Shown: positions 39,644-49,795 of the stretch, piece after piece
Numbering within the stretch: position 1 is the stretch's first letter
Layout of the letters: every line of letters starts with the position of its first letter
Assembly (NCBI GenBank): GCA_947495135.1
Contig: CANLXN010000001.1
Coordinates: forward strand, 744,001-808,000
DNA from: an uncultured Flavobacteriaceae bacterium
GTDB lineage: Bacteria > Bacteroidota > Bacteroidia > Flavobacteriales > Flavobacteriaceae
DNA length: 64,000 nucleotides
Direction: 5' to 3'
The notes under the pieces: generated by a model
The model's input: only the letters and a program-made list of their open reading frames with translations
The model's database searches: none
Told to the model about the DNA's origin: nothing
Made by a program: the position numbers and the translations under genes

Positions 39644-41146
39644 TTATTCAACTTTATCCAACCTCTTAAGCGCCTTTCTAGAACTTTCACACCAATCGCA
39701 GCGGTCATTTTTAGCCAATTCTAATGCCTTTGTATAGCTTTGTATGGCTTTCTTCTTTTGACCATTTTTCGCATATGCTTCACCTAGAGAATCCCAGACG
39801 TTTCCATCATTGGGAAACAGTTCTGCGTTTAATTTGAAAATTTCTATAGACCATTTTAGATGCTTTTCGATGTCCATTATTTCATTTTTGAGAATCCGGT
39901 ATCCGAGCCCGTTTAACCGTTCTGGGCTCCTTAATGAACTTTCGTAATGGTCTTTAATCACTGCAATGAGCTCATCCGATTGTGATATTTCATGGGACTT
40001 CATAAAATCGAATACTAGATAAAATAAATTCTTCTTGATTGGTTTGGGTTCATAGAACTCATCAAAAATCATTTTCTCTATTGGCCAGGCTACTTCTACT
40101 TCCCTGCTACTTGCATTTGTAAATAGAATAATGACCACGTCTTCTTTCGGCAAATAAATATAATCATGGAAAAACACTCGATTCCCACCATTATGACTAA
40201 TGATCTTGGTATTTCTGTCTGAATTAAAAATAGCCCATCCATAGGCATAATAGCTAGATCCGTCTTCGTATTCCAGTACATACGGTTTCGTTAATTTTTC
40301 GAATTGTGATTTAGATAAAATTTTATTCGCTTTTAAAGCTTCGTACCATTTGTACATATCTCCCGTGGTCGAATGAATCCCTCCATTCCCTTTTAAGGTC
40401 CAAGTAACTTTGTCTTGTTCTTTATAACGTGATATTAATGTCCCCATATGCAAAAGGTTGCGCGCATATCCGTTTGCAATCTCTTCATTTTCCCAATGTG
40501 GAATTAAATATCCCGTATGGGTCATTCCTGCAGGAGTGAATAAGTGTTCCATTAAAAACGACTCATAATCTTTACCTGAAACGATTTCAATAATTCTGGC
40601 CAAAATGCTATAACCTGCATTGGAATATTCGTATTTGGATCCTGGTTCATGAAGTAATTTGGCAGCAAAAAGGGTTTTAAAAAATCGTTTCCTTGGGATA
40701 TCATCAAAATCACCATCCCCAATAACATCGATCATCCCTGAGGTATGCGTTAATAATTGATGTATGGTGATGTTTTTTTTGTCCTTTGGGATATTTCTGA
40801 AATACTTTGTCAACGAATCGGTCACTTGTAACAAACCCATATCCTCCAACTTGAGAACTGCGGTGGCGGTGAACTGTTTGGTAACCGAACCAATTGTTGA
40901 AACAGTAGTTCTCTTGTAGGGAACCTGGTTTTCTTTATGGGCCATTCCATATCCTTTGTGAAGAATAATTTCACCTTGCTTTGCTATTAGTAATGATCCC
41001 GAAAATCCATTCGAAACACCCTCACTTAAATAATGGTCTATTTTCTCTTTAAGTACTGCGTTATCATAGTTTTCTTGAGCTATCAGATCTTCTGAAATTA
41101 GAAGTAATAGCGTCAGATGTAAGAGTATTATAACCGAGTTTTTCAT
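39644..41146 (-). CDS. Serine hydrolase (beta-lactamase-like) with C-terminal TPR
   Basis: VSTIGSVTKQFTATAVLKL, YEYSNAGYSILARI, GNVWDSLGEAYAKNGQKKKAIQSYTKALELA. Confidence 0.92.
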   Translation of the reverse strand: MKNSVIILLHLTLLLLISEDLIAQENYDNAVLKEKIDHYLSEGVSNGFSGSLLIAKQGEIILHKGYGMAHKENQVPYKRTTVSTIGSVTKQFTATAVLKLEDMGLLQVTDSLTKYFRNIPKDKKNITIHQLLTHTSGMIDVIGDGDFDDIPRKRFFKTLFAAKLLHEPGSKYEYSNAGYSILARIIEIVSGKDYESFLMEHLFTPAGMTHTGYLIPHWENEEIANGYARNLLHMGTLISRYKEQDKVTWTLKGNGGIHSTTGDMYKWYEALKANKILSKSQFEKLTKPYVLEYEDGSSYYAYGWAIFNSDRNTKIISHNGGNRVFFHDYIYLPKEDVVIILFTNASSREVEVAWPIEKMIFDEFYEPKPIKKNLFYLVFDFMKSHEISQSDELIAVIKDHYESSLRSPERLNGLGYRILKNEIMDIEKHLKWSIEIFKLNAELFPNDGNVWDSLGEAYAKNGQKKKAIQSYTKALELAKNDRCDWCESSRKALKRLDKVE

Positions 41147-41236
41147 AATGATTTTGTTTAAAATTAGGATGTATTTTTCCGTGCTTATCTTTTCAGAAGC
41201 AATAAAAAGGAGTTTATAAAAGTCTAATGGGTTTGC

Positions 41237-41614
41237 TTATTTACTAAAGCGATTTAAGTACCACGTGTTTAACAAAAAACCAACAGCTATACTTATGGCC
41301 ATAATACCAACAGAATGAATACCCAATGGCAGATAATAATTCGTAATAAATAAGCCAATTCCTGAGGTCATTAAGATTAAAACCCATTTCATACTAATGT
41401 GCCTCGCACTGTCTGCATCTTTTTGTAGAATGATTGCAACTAAGTGTTCTGAAATACCTTTTTCGAGCATTTTATTTTTTAGTTTATGATCAAGAAAAGT
41501 TCGTAGTATTGATAAAATGAAACCAATTGCTATGATTATTAAGAGAATCATTGCGCCAGCTCTATAAACATCTGGATCTATATCTGAAGGTGTTATTATA
41601 TTTAGTGCTATCAT
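41237..41614 (-). CDS. Small membrane protein (DUF6249-like)
   Basis: TM helices; LDHKLKNKMLEKGISEHLVAIILQK. Confidence 0.6.
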   Translation of the reverse strand: MIALNIITPSDIDPDVYRAGAMILLIIIAIGFILSILRTFLDHKLKNKMLEKGISEHLVAIILQKDADSARHISMKWVLILMTSGIGLFITNYYLPLGIHSVGIMAISIAVGFLLNTWYLNRFSK

Positions 41615-41675
41615 ATTTTTGTTATAAGGTCTATAATTAATTAGACAGGTATCGCTTCTAAATGTTGCAACTGGT

Positions 41676-42128
41676 CTAAGAAAAATCGATTTTGTTCATT
41701 TTTGATTTATAGGTTGCCATCATATCCATACTAAACAATGTAACTATCAATAGCCCTACGCAGATGATAAATCCAATAGATAGATCCTCTATGCCGAACG
41801 AGTATTTCATTTCGCCTATAAATATGTAAGATAGAATGGCCACAATACCAATAATGATAAACACGATTGGGCCGGCAAAAAAATATCTATTCGAACGTTT
41901 TTCTCGTTCTAATTGAGTCGTTATTTGACGTAGAACACGATCTTCCAAATTAAAGTCCAATACAGGCACTTCCTGCGCTTTAAAATCTGTAGATAGCTCT
42001 TGATATCCAGCCACCATTTTCTGACATATTTGGCATGCATTAATATGCCTAGCTATGTTCTTATCACAATGGTCTTTATCAAAGATGAATTGCTGAATAC
42101 TTTGATCGTCTGGATGAATCGTCTTCAT
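41676..42128 (-). CDS. Putative zinc-finger anti-sigma factor
   Basis: CDKNIARHINACQICQKMVAGYQEL plus two TM helices; overlaps the sigma gene by 4 nt. Confidence 0.7.
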   Translation of the reverse strand: MKTIHPDDQSIQQFIFDKDHCDKNIARHINACQICQKMVAGYQELSTDFKAQEVPVLDFNLEDRVLRQITTQLEREKRSNRYFFAGPIVFIIIGIVAILSYIFIGEMKYSFGIEDLSIGFIICVGLLIVTLFSMDMMATYKSKMNKIDFS

Positions 42129-42721
42129 AAATCCTCTATTTTATAATTTATTAAAATGTTTTCTTTAAGTTGTTTTCTTGCTCTAAACAAATAGCTCTTG
42201 AGTGTACCTAGTGGCAGGTTTGTAATTTTGGAAATCTCTTTGTAGTTCAACTCTTCCATATGAAAAAGTGTTACAACCGTTCTATAGATAGGTGGAAGTT
42301 TTTCCACTTCTAATTGAAGTATGAGCGTCCGTTCTTTTCTGAAAATTTCATCTTCGGTAAAGTTAGCTAGCCCATTACTACTAGATCCGTTTATAACTTC
42401 CTGCCTATCGCTTTCATGATCAACATTTAGATCAAGGATTGGGATTTTTTTCTTTTCAAGATAATTTATACAAGTGTTGTAGGCTATTCGACCAATCCAC
42501 GTAGAAAGTTTAGAATTAAATCTGAAGCTGGAGAGTTTGTTATACACTTTGAGATATACTTCTTGAATTAAATCCTCTCTGTCTTGCTGATTATTGATCA
42601 TTTTATAAACGATTTGAATAACCAGACCTTGGGTATTGGCAATAATGTACTTAAAGGAAGTGGTGTTGCCCTTTAGTACCATTTCGACTAAATGTATATC
42701 TGTTGAATTTCCCTTTTCCAT
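42125..42721 (-). CDS. ECF RNA polymerase sigma factor
   Basis: VYKMINNQQDREDLIQEVYLKVYNKLSSFRFNSKLSTWIGRIAYNTCINYLEKKK...LNYKEISKITNLPLGTLKSYLFRARKQLKE. Confidence 0.95.
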   Translation of the reverse strand: MEKGNSTDIHLVEMVLKGNTTSFKYIIANTQGLVIQIVYKMINNQQDREDLIQEVYLKVYNKLSSFRFNSKLSTWIGRIAYNTCINYLEKKKIPILDLNVDHESDRQEVINGSSSNGLANFTEDEIFRKERTLILQLEVEKLPPIYRTVVTLFHMEELNYKEISKITNLPLGTLKSYLFRARKQLKENILINYKIEDL

Positions 42722-42831
42722 TTCCTGACTAATAGATTAGACAGCTATTCATAAAAAAGGTTGCAGATTTGTGAAGAAAAGATGTGGTACGCTCTATAGG
42801 GCCCATTGAAATAGGGCCGGATGCATTATAT

Positions 42832-42900
42832 ACGACACTCGATGGACAATATCTATTTGCTCGTAACCACCGTATTTTGGATAACGCTTAGTATTGTCAA
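42832..42900. repeat. Degenerate heptad array plus R2 flank
   Basis: acgacac tcgatgg acaatat ctatttg, then ctcgtaaccaccgtattttggataacgc. Confidence 0.55.
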
Positions 42901-42947
42901 CACTTTATGTACCCGTAACAATAATCTAAAAATACCTTTCAAAAACC

Positions 42948-43406
42948 TTATTGCGTAATTCCGAAGCCCCAACTAATGCTAGTGATTTTCCAGTCTCCAT
43001 CTGCCTTATGAAGCGTCATTAATTTATATTCGGGATGTTCGCTTTGAAATTGGACTAGCCGAACTCTAGCTACAGCAAGTTTATCGTAGATTTCAATACC
43101 CAGTAGTTCCTCTTTGTAATTTGGATCTGCGTCGTCCGAATCTAGTCTAAAAACACTTTCTGCATATTTTCCGTCTCTATTGACATATCTATACGCACCT
43201 TTCTCGTGCATAGAACGTTTTTTGTGTTCAATGCTACCGGTATGATCGCCTATATAAAAATTTTCAATGGCCTTAAGAATATCCTTGCGGTCCGAAAAAT
43301 CTGTTTCTAAAGTGGATTTTTTAGACTGCTCCGTTGCGTTTTGTGCAGACAAAGAAAAAGTAAAAAGAAGAAGTAATGGCAAAAAGATTTGAAGTGACTT
43401 TGTCAT
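42948..43406 (-). CDS. Secreted lumazine-binding-like/NTF2-like protein
   Basis: Signal peptide; ILKAIENFYIGDHTGSIEHKKRSMHEKGAYRYVNRDGKY...YKLMTLHKADGDWKITSISWGF. Confidence 0.75.
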   Translation of the reverse strand: MTKSLQIFLPLLLLFTFSLSAQNATEQSKKSTLETDFSDRKDILKAIENFYIGDHTGSIEHKKRSMHEKGAYRYVNRDGKYAESVFRLDSDDADPNYKEELLGIEIYDKLAVARVRLVQFQSEHPEYKLMTLHKADGDWKITSISWGFGITQ

Positions 43407-43595
43407 GACGAATATTGATTTTTAATTGAAGTATATTTATCAGATTTCTTTAGAATATCTTCTTCAAAACTAATCGATAAACTGAACTCCATATCATCTA
43501 AGAACTGAAAAGGCGTACAGATTTATAATTCCGAACAAAGAAAGGATTGAATAGTTATATTTCTGAACTGTTTTTAATCAATAATAGTAGGATGC

Positions 43596-43623
43596 TCGAT
43601 ATACGATATTCGCTATTCGAAGT
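43596..43623. repeat. Heptad array: tcgatat acgatat tcgctat tcgaagt
   Basis: 7-bp period by eye. Confidence 0.55.
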
Positions 43624-43698
43624 ACAGTGTAAGAAGGACCCTAATAAAAATGCTTAACACCAGATAACTGAATGAAGCATTTAAATTCACATGACACT

Positions 43699-44385
43699 TT
43701 AAGTTATCCTATCTAAAACACTATTTTTAAACGATTTACCAATGGGCAGTCTAGCTTCACATTGCAATACAATTTGATTACTCTCCATATGTTTTAGCTT
43801 CTTAAAATTGATTACAAACGATTTATGGATTCGTATAAAATTGGACGGTAGCTTTTCTAAAATACCTGTAAGTGTTTGTGGAGTGAGTATCATTTTTTCA
43901 GTAAAAACCTTCGTATAATTACCATAAGCTTCGATATATTGAATTTCATTGAAATCTATCTTTACAATTTTCTTATCACTCTTAACAAAAAGTGACGTGA
44001 TGTCCTCTTCCTTGCTACCCAATCTATCCAGTTTTTGTCTCACTTTTAAAATGGCTTGTAAAAAACGCTCTAACGGAAATGGTTTCAACAAATAATCGGT
44101 TACCGAAAGTTCAAATCCCTCGACCGCATACTCTGCGTAGGCTGTAGTTATTATCACCTCTGGTTTTTTATGCAATGTTTTTAACAAACCCAGCCCTGAT
44201 AATTTTGGCATATTTATATCTAACAAAAGTAGATCCACATGATGTTTTTGAAGTACTTCCATGACTTCAAAAGCATTCTTAACTGAAGCCACCAGCTCTA
44301 AATTTGGAATTTGAGCTATGTATCCCTCTAATATCTGACGCGCTATCGGCTCGTCATCGGCAATCAAACATCTTAATTTTTTCAT
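43699..44385 (-). CDS. LytTR-family response regulator
   Basis: LIADDEPIARQILEGYI...LLLLDINMPKLSGLGLLKTL...KIDFNEIQYIEAYGNYTKVFTE...FIRIHKSFVINFKKL. Confidence 0.95.
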   Translation of the reverse strand: MKKLRCLIADDEPIARQILEGYIAQIPNLELVASVKNAFEVMEVLQKHHVDLLLLDINMPKLSGLGLLKTLHKKPEVIITTAYAEYAVEGFELSVTDYLLKPFPLERFLQAILKVRQKLDRLGSKEEDITSLFVKSDKKIVKIDFNEIQYIEAYGNYTKVFTEKMILTPQTLTGILEKLPSNFIRIHKSFVINFKKLKHMESNQIVLQCEARLPIGKSFKNSVLDRIT

Positions 44386-44423
44386 CTTTAATTGTGTTGC
44401 TGTTTGTTTTCCTTTATCATCAT

Positions 44424-45410
44424 TTAATGTAAAATAGCTAGGATCAATTTTACATGATATGTATTGGCTCTACTATCAATTTGTAAGTCATATTTTTCAG
44501 GATAGAGAAGATCCAGTCGTTTTTTGACATTCATCAGACCTAAACCACTCCTACCCTTTTTCAATTTATAATCATGTTGTACTTCACTATTACTAAAGGT
44601 GTTGCTGCATTCAAAATGTAACCTACCGTTCTTTTCTTCAATAGACACTAAAACATGGCTTTTAGTGGCTTCAAACACATGAAGATGCTTAAAGGCGTTT
44701 TCAACAAATACCATCAACAACATAGGTGCTATATTGGTAGTTGAATTCTCCACATTATTTTCAAATACAATAGACACCTGATCATCCAATCTAATTTTTT
44801 CCAAGGCAATATAATCTTCCAAATATTGGATCTCCTTATGTAATGGCACCCTTAATTCCTGCGTTTCGTACAAACTATAACGCAGTAGATTGGATAAGGT
44901 AAGCATCAACCCAGGCAGTTTATCAGATTTTGCAACCGCCAAACCGTACAAATTATTGAGAGTATTAAATAAAAAATGCGGATTTAACTGCGCTTTTAAC
45001 AGTTCTAATTCTGCTTCTTTAAGCTGTTGCCTTCTTGCAAAACTATCTCTAGTCATTTTAAGGGCAGCTGCGAAGACGAGAGCGAGCACCATAATTGCAA
45101 GATATTTGACAAACATCATCCACTCAAAAGACGCATTGATTACCATATTAGTTAGACCTACAGAAACTACCGTAAACACAAGCGTGTTTAATAGAAATAG
45201 ACCAGTAAAAGCAATCACTTTTTTCTTTAGAAAAGGAAGAATTAATAAATTGCTTATATAGATTGCGGGAGCCAATAAAATGATAGAAAAAAGGGCAGTT
45301 GCCACTTTGTTATCGGGTTTTACAGTGCTCATCAGAAATAGGAAGAGAAACAGCCATACAAAGAGGTTCTGTATGGCTTTATTATTTATTAAACGGTCTA
45401 ATGAAGACAT
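44424..45410 (-). CDS. LytS/YehU-type sensor histidine kinase
   Basis: ELELLKAQLNPHFLFNTLNNLYGLAVAKSDKLPGLMLTLSNLLRYSLYE...GRSGLGLMNVKKRLDLLYPEKY. Confidence 0.95.
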   Translation of the reverse strand: MSSLDRLINNKAIQNLFVWLFLFLFLMSTVKPDNKVATALFSIILLAPAIYISNLLILPFLKKKVIAFTGLFLLNTLVFTVVSVGLTNMVINASFEWMMFVKYLAIMVLALVFAAALKMTRDSFARRQQLKEAELELLKAQLNPHFLFNTLNNLYGLAVAKSDKLPGLMLTLSNLLRYSLYETQELRVPLHKEIQYLEDYIALEKIRLDDQVSIVFENNVENSTTNIAPMLLMVFVENAFKHLHVFEATKSHVLVSIEEKNGRLHFECSNTFSNSEVQHDYKLKKGRSGLGLMNVKKRLDLLYPEKYDLQIDSRANTYHVKLILAILH

Positions 45411-45619
45411 GTTACAACTGTAATGGTCTGACCAAAAATAGGATATTATTGTTCAATATCTATTTTTTAATTACCAACGGAAGGTGTTTTGGTTTGAATA
45501 TGCTTTTTTCGATGATGACAGACGAAAAGTACTTTCATCATCAAAATAAGTTGGTTTGTCATTGTTCTTTTTTTAGCAACAGATAAGTTCTCATATTTGT
45601 ACAGAATAAAACTAGTATT

Positions 45620-46585
45620 ATGAAAAATATTCTATTTTACTTAAGTTTTGCAGCAGTTCTATTGAGTTGTAATACGGAAGATGATTCAAACGCACCTTTG
45701 CCTGGTGAGGAGGGGTGGCATAAAAACCAGACGATAAACATTTCTGGAACAACTAGAAACTATCATATATACCTTCCTAATAGTGTCTCCAATGCCCCCG
45801 TTGTATTTCTATTGCATGGTAACCGAAGTGACAAAGACCAAATAATGGGTTTCACCAATGCAAAGGCACCATATAAAGTTTGGGAAAACATCGCAATACA
45901 GGAGAACATAATTCTAGTGGTGCCCAATGGCGTTATGGGCGCAAACAACCATAGAGGATGGAATGACTGCCGCAGCGATGCGGACGGTAATCCCAATTCG
46001 AACGACGTGCTTTTTATAGATAGTTTAATTCAATTTGTATTGAATGAACACAGTGCAAATGCAACAAGAGTCTTTGCTGTTGGCACTTCAAACGGTGGGC
46101 ATATGGCCATGCGATTAGCCCAAGAAATTCCAGATAAATTAACCGCTTTCGGTGCTATTGTTGCATCGAATCCTGTTAATACCCAATGCGTAAATGCTAC
46201 TGTACCTATTTCAGCCTTATTTATGAACGGGACTCAAGACCCAATAAACCCATACGAAGGTGGTGAAATGAGTGATGACCGCGGAGAAGTCTATTCTAGC
46301 CAAGAAACTATCGATTATTGGGTAAATAGAAATCAGACCAACACTACACCAACGGTAACAGATTTTGCCGATACCGACACTGGAGACAATTGTACCGTAA
46401 GAAAGCATGTGTATGCAAACGGAATAAACAATACAGAAGTGGTCTTTTATGAAGTGACTGGCGGCGGACATACGGAACCTAGTATTTCTGAACGTTATAG
46501 CAATGCCTTTAAGTTAATTGTAAAAGAGCAAAATGGTGATATCGAAATGGCTAACGAGGTTTGGAATTTCTTTAAAACTAAATAG
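45620..46585 (+). CDS. PHB-depolymerase/feruloyl-esterase-like alpha/beta hydrolase lipoprotein
   Basis: RNYHIYLPNSVSNAPVVFLLHGNRSDKDQ...VFAVGTSNGGHMAMRLAQEIP...VTGGGHTEP. Confidence 0.85.
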   Translation: MKNILFYLSFAAVLLSCNTEDDSNAPLPGEEGWHKNQTINISGTTRNYHIYLPNSVSNAPVVFLLHGNRSDKDQIMGFTNAKAPYKVWENIAIQENIILVVPNGVMGANNHRGWNDCRSDADGNPNSNDVLFIDSLIQFVLNEHSANATRVFAVGTSNGGHMAMRLAQEIPDKLTAFGAIVASNPVNTQCVNATVPISALFMNGTQDPINPYEGGEMSDDRGEVYSSQETIDYWVNRNQTNTTPTVTDFADTDTGDNCTVRKHVYANGINNTEVVFYEVTGGGHTEPSISERYSNAFKLIVKEQNGDIEMANEVWNFFKTK

Positions 46586-47605
46586 ATGGGCATGAAAATC
46601 GTAGTTAATAATTTACTCAAACCTTGCAACCATCCAAAATGGGATTGGATATTATTGATAGTACCACTCTTCTTATTTAGTCTGAACAGTTGTTCAAAAC
46701 AAGACGACTCTTCGACCACAGATGAAGTAGGTACTTATAATACAAAAACGATCCTGCATGACGGCGTCCAACGCACCTACCACGTTTATTTACCAAATAA
46801 CTACAATATAACTACTCCATCCCCTTTGGTCTTGGCATTGCATGGTGGTAGTGGTACAGGAATGAATTTAGCCGAAGTAATTTCCGCCGGTACACTCACA
46901 GACGCTGCCGAGTCGAAAAACCTTATTCTAGTAGTGCCCGACGGAAAAGATAAACGTTGGAATGATGGACGGCCAGAAATATTTGGTAATGACAGAATGT
47001 ATGATGATGTCGGGTTCATATCGACCATTATAGACGATATGATCAACGATTATGGAGTAGATTCAAATAGAGTCTATGCCACTGGTATTTCAAATGGTGG
47101 ATATATGTCTATTAGATTAGCGATGGATCTTTCAAATAAAATTGCTGCTGTTGCTCCAGTTACTGCCCAAATAACAAAAGCTATGGAGTCAGAAATTCCT
47201 GAATTTCCTATTTCGATAATGTTTGTGAATGGAGAAGATGATCCTATTGTTCCCTATTATGGAGGTTGCATTGATGTTCCATTGTTTCCCAATTGTAGTC
47301 GAGGCGAAGTACTATCGACAGAAGAATCAATTGAAAAGTTCAAAGGATATAACCAGTGTATTAATCCACTTGAAACTGAACCAATTATTGATAATGTGCC
47401 AAATGACGGAACCAGTATTGAAATAAGCAAATTCAAAGGATGTGAACGGGGTACTGAAGTTAGCTTAATCAAGGTAATAGGCGGCGGACATACATGGCCA
47501 GGTGGCGGACAATACTACGGCGTCAATTTAATTGGTAAAGTAAGTGAAGAAATAGATGCCAGTGCCCTCATTTTTGATTTCTTTTTAAGTCATTCAAAAA
47601 ATTGA
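46586..47605 (+). CDS. PHB-depolymerase-like alpha/beta hydrolase lipoprotein (tandem paralog)
   Basis: RTYHVYLPNNYNITTPSPLVLALHGGSGTGMN...VYATGISNGGYMSIRLAMDLS...VIGGGHTWPGG. Confidence 0.87.
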   Translation: MGMKIVVNNLLKPCNHPKWDWILLIVPLFLFSLNSCSKQDDSSTTDEVGTYNTKTILHDGVQRTYHVYLPNNYNITTPSPLVLALHGGSGTGMNLAEVISAGTLTDAAESKNLILVVPDGKDKRWNDGRPEIFGNDRMYDDVGFISTIIDDMINDYGVDSNRVYATGISNGGYMSIRLAMDLSNKIAAVAPVTAQITKAMESEIPEFPISIMFVNGEDDPIVPYYGGCIDVPLFPNCSRGEVLSTEESIEKFKGYNQCINPLETEPIIDNVPNDGTSIEISKFKGCERGTEVSLIKVIGGGHTWPGGGQYYGVNLIGKVSEEIDASALIFDFFLSHSKN

Positions 47606-47640
47606 CCTTCTTCTCTTTGAATTTAACTGAAATTTATCAT

Positions 47641-47710
47641 CACCTGCACACTTCGCTTCCCTCCTATGCTTTTTTACCGTTTGAGGAGAATTCAACCAGC
47701 GGACTTCGAA
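47641..47710. repeat. Degenerate R3-like element
   Basis: cacctgcacacttcgcttccctcctatgcttttttaccg. Confidence 0.4.
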
Positions 47711-48002
47711 TATTATAGTCAACTTAATAATATTTAATAGTATATATATGCACGCTATACCATGTTTGGTAGTTAATACTACACCAGAGCCTACAGTTTT
47801 TGCAGCTAGATATCTTTCTCTGTGTAGTTATTTAATTTCGATTCTATTTTGGTTCTGCCTTAAAAATCAGGTTTTCGTGGAAATGCTTATTTCATCGCCC
47901 ATAACAAGAACTTTATCGATATTATTTACTGTTTAACCGCAATAAACTTGTAATTTCGCCTCATAAATCTGATTTAACTTATAAATCAACTAAGCCCCAA
48001 AA

Positions 48003-49631
48003 ATGAAAAATATTTTCTGTATAGTTTTCTGTTTTACCCTATTCCAAACGTATGCGCAAATAGGAATAAATACTACAGATCCAAAATCAACCTTAGACAT
48101 ACGGTCAAGTAGCCAAAGTTCTCCTTCCGCTACCGATGGTATATTGATACCGAAAGTCGATCTTTTTCCTACTACTAACCCAACTATGGAACAAGATGCA
48201 ATGCTTGTTTATCTTACAACAACAGATGGAACAGATGCACCTGGCTTTTATTATTGGAACAATGACACCACTGCATGGTTGCCAATCGTAAAGGGTATTG
48301 AAAAGATCAATGAATTAACCGATGGAAAAAGTGATGATGATGGAAGTAATAATGGTTCCTCAATTTTCTTAGGTGTTGATGCTGGGACTAACGACGATAG
48401 TAACAATAGAAGAAATGTTGGGGTTGGATATCAAGCATTACAAACCAACTCTTCGGGTAGACAGAATGTTGGAATCGGCTACCAATCGCTAAATGCAAAT
48501 ACAACGGCGTTTGCCAATACCGGTGTTGGTTATCACGCATTAAATACTAATACAACAGGTAATGCTAATGTTGGTGTTGGTTATAGAACGTTGACTAATA
48601 ACTTAACTGGTAGGGATAATGTAGCTATCGGATATGAAACATTGGCCTCAAATATATCTGGTAATCAATCTACAGGAGTTGGAACTCAAACTTTACGGGC
48701 CAATACTGCAAGTGGAAATGTGGGTATGGGGTATTTTGCCTTAAGAACGAATACCACAGGCGTGGCTAATGTAGGTGTGGGACATAGGGCCTTACAAAAC
48801 AATATTTCAGGTGGTTATAATGTCTCAGTAGGATCAAGTGCGTTGGTACAGAATACTACAGGATCATTTAATTCGGCTCTGGGAGCAGTATCATTGATCT
48901 CGAATACCTCGGGTACTGGAAATACAGGCGTAGGTGGTAGATCACTCTCTGCAAACACAGAAGGTGATAATAACACTGCAGTCGGTTTTGCTTCGATGTA
49001 TAGAAACACAACTGGTACTCTTAACACCGCTAGCGGAGGAAATACGCTTTCAAATAACACTGAAGGAAGTCAAAATACGGTATACGGATATGATGCATTG
49101 TCTTTTAACACCGTTGGAAACGATAACATTGCCGTAGGATACAGAGCATTAAGACGAACAACCGGGAGCAATAATATTGGAATTGGCACTAGTGTTTCTC
49201 CAAGTGCTGATACTGTCAGTAACGAAGTAACCTTAGGAAATAGTAATAATAATGTTTACAGAATGTACGCTTCTACTTGGACCACGATTTCAGATAGAAA
49301 TTTAAAACATGGTATTAAAGATATTCCTGTTGGCTTGGACTTCGTTTCCAAATTAAAACCAGTAGAATTTATCTATAACAACGCAAAAGAAGAACAAAAG
49401 ACCTATGGTTTTATAGCTCAAGAAGTAAAGGAAGCCTTAAAAGACTCACAAATTAAAGATGAAGTTATTGTTGTTGATTTTGATGAGAACTACATCGGTA
49501 TGAAACAAACCGAATTGATTCCTGTGTTAACTAAAGCTATACAAGAACAGCAAAGTCAGATTGAAGATCAACAACGCCAAATAAATGAGTTAAAGAACAT
49601 CATTAATACGGTTTTAGAAGCTAAAGAATAG
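48003..49631 (+). CDS. Repeat-rich surface protein with C-terminal peptidase S74 chaperone domain
   Basis: Signal peptide; about 15 units of NVGVGYxALxxNTTGxx; C-term SDRNLKHGIKDIPVGLDFVSKLKPVEFIYNNAKEEQKTYGFIAQEVKEAL and coiled coil. Confidence 0.9.
   Translation: MKNIFCIVFCFTLFQTYAQIGINTTDPKSTLDIRSSSQSSPSATDGILIPKVDLFPTTNPTMEQDAMLVYLTTTDGTDAPGFYYWNNDTTAWLPIVKGIEKINELTDGKSDDDGSNNGSSIFLGVDAGTNDDSNNRRNVGVGYQALQTNSSGRQNVGIGYQSLNANTTAFANTGVGYHALNTNTTGNANVGVGYRTLTNNLTGRDNVAIGYETLASNISGNQSTGVGTQTLRANTASGNVGMGYFALRTNTTGVANVGVGHRALQNNISGGYNVSVGSSALVQNTTGSFNSALGAVSLISNTSGTGNTGVGGRSLSANTEGDNNTAVGFASMYRNTTGTLNTASGGNTLSNNTEGSQNTVYGYDALSFNTVGNDNIAVGYRALRRTTGSNNIGIGTSVSPSADTVSNEVTLGNSNNNVYRMYASTWTTISDRNLKHGIKDIPVGLDFVSKLKPVEFIYNNAKEEQKTYGFIAQEVKEALKDSQIKDEVIVVDFDENYIGMKQTELIPVLTKAIQEQQSQIEDQQRQINELKNIINTVLEAKE
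48414..49190 (+). repeat. About 15 in-frame degenerate 51-bp (17-aa) repeats within the S74 protein
   Basis: NVGVGYQALQTNSSGRQ / NVGIGYQSLNANTTAFA / NTGVGYHALNTNTTGNA / NVGVGYRTLTNNLTGRD / ... Confidence 0.9.
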
Positions 49632-49795
49632 ATATGGCATCTTTTTTAAAGCAAGATTTGCTTACTGAGATCCCCAATTTTGTTCGACATACCGCATTTG
49701 GCAATTCGTTCATAATAAGTCGCGCAACAAACTATTTATTTAATCCATGGGTTCAAAATAACTTTAGAAAACTGAAATGAAGGGATTTTACAACA

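Noticed and set aside
45620-47605. Tandem esterases considered an assembly duplication
   Set aside because: The two proteins are strongly diverged in sequence.
48414-49190. Regular repeats considered as a CRISPR or satellite array
   Set aside because: Repeats are in-frame 51-bp coding units with no constant repeat/unique spacer pattern.
49622-49795. Possible extra gene downstream of the S74 protein
   Set aside because: Only a short frame starting ATGGCATCTTTTTTAAAG without support.
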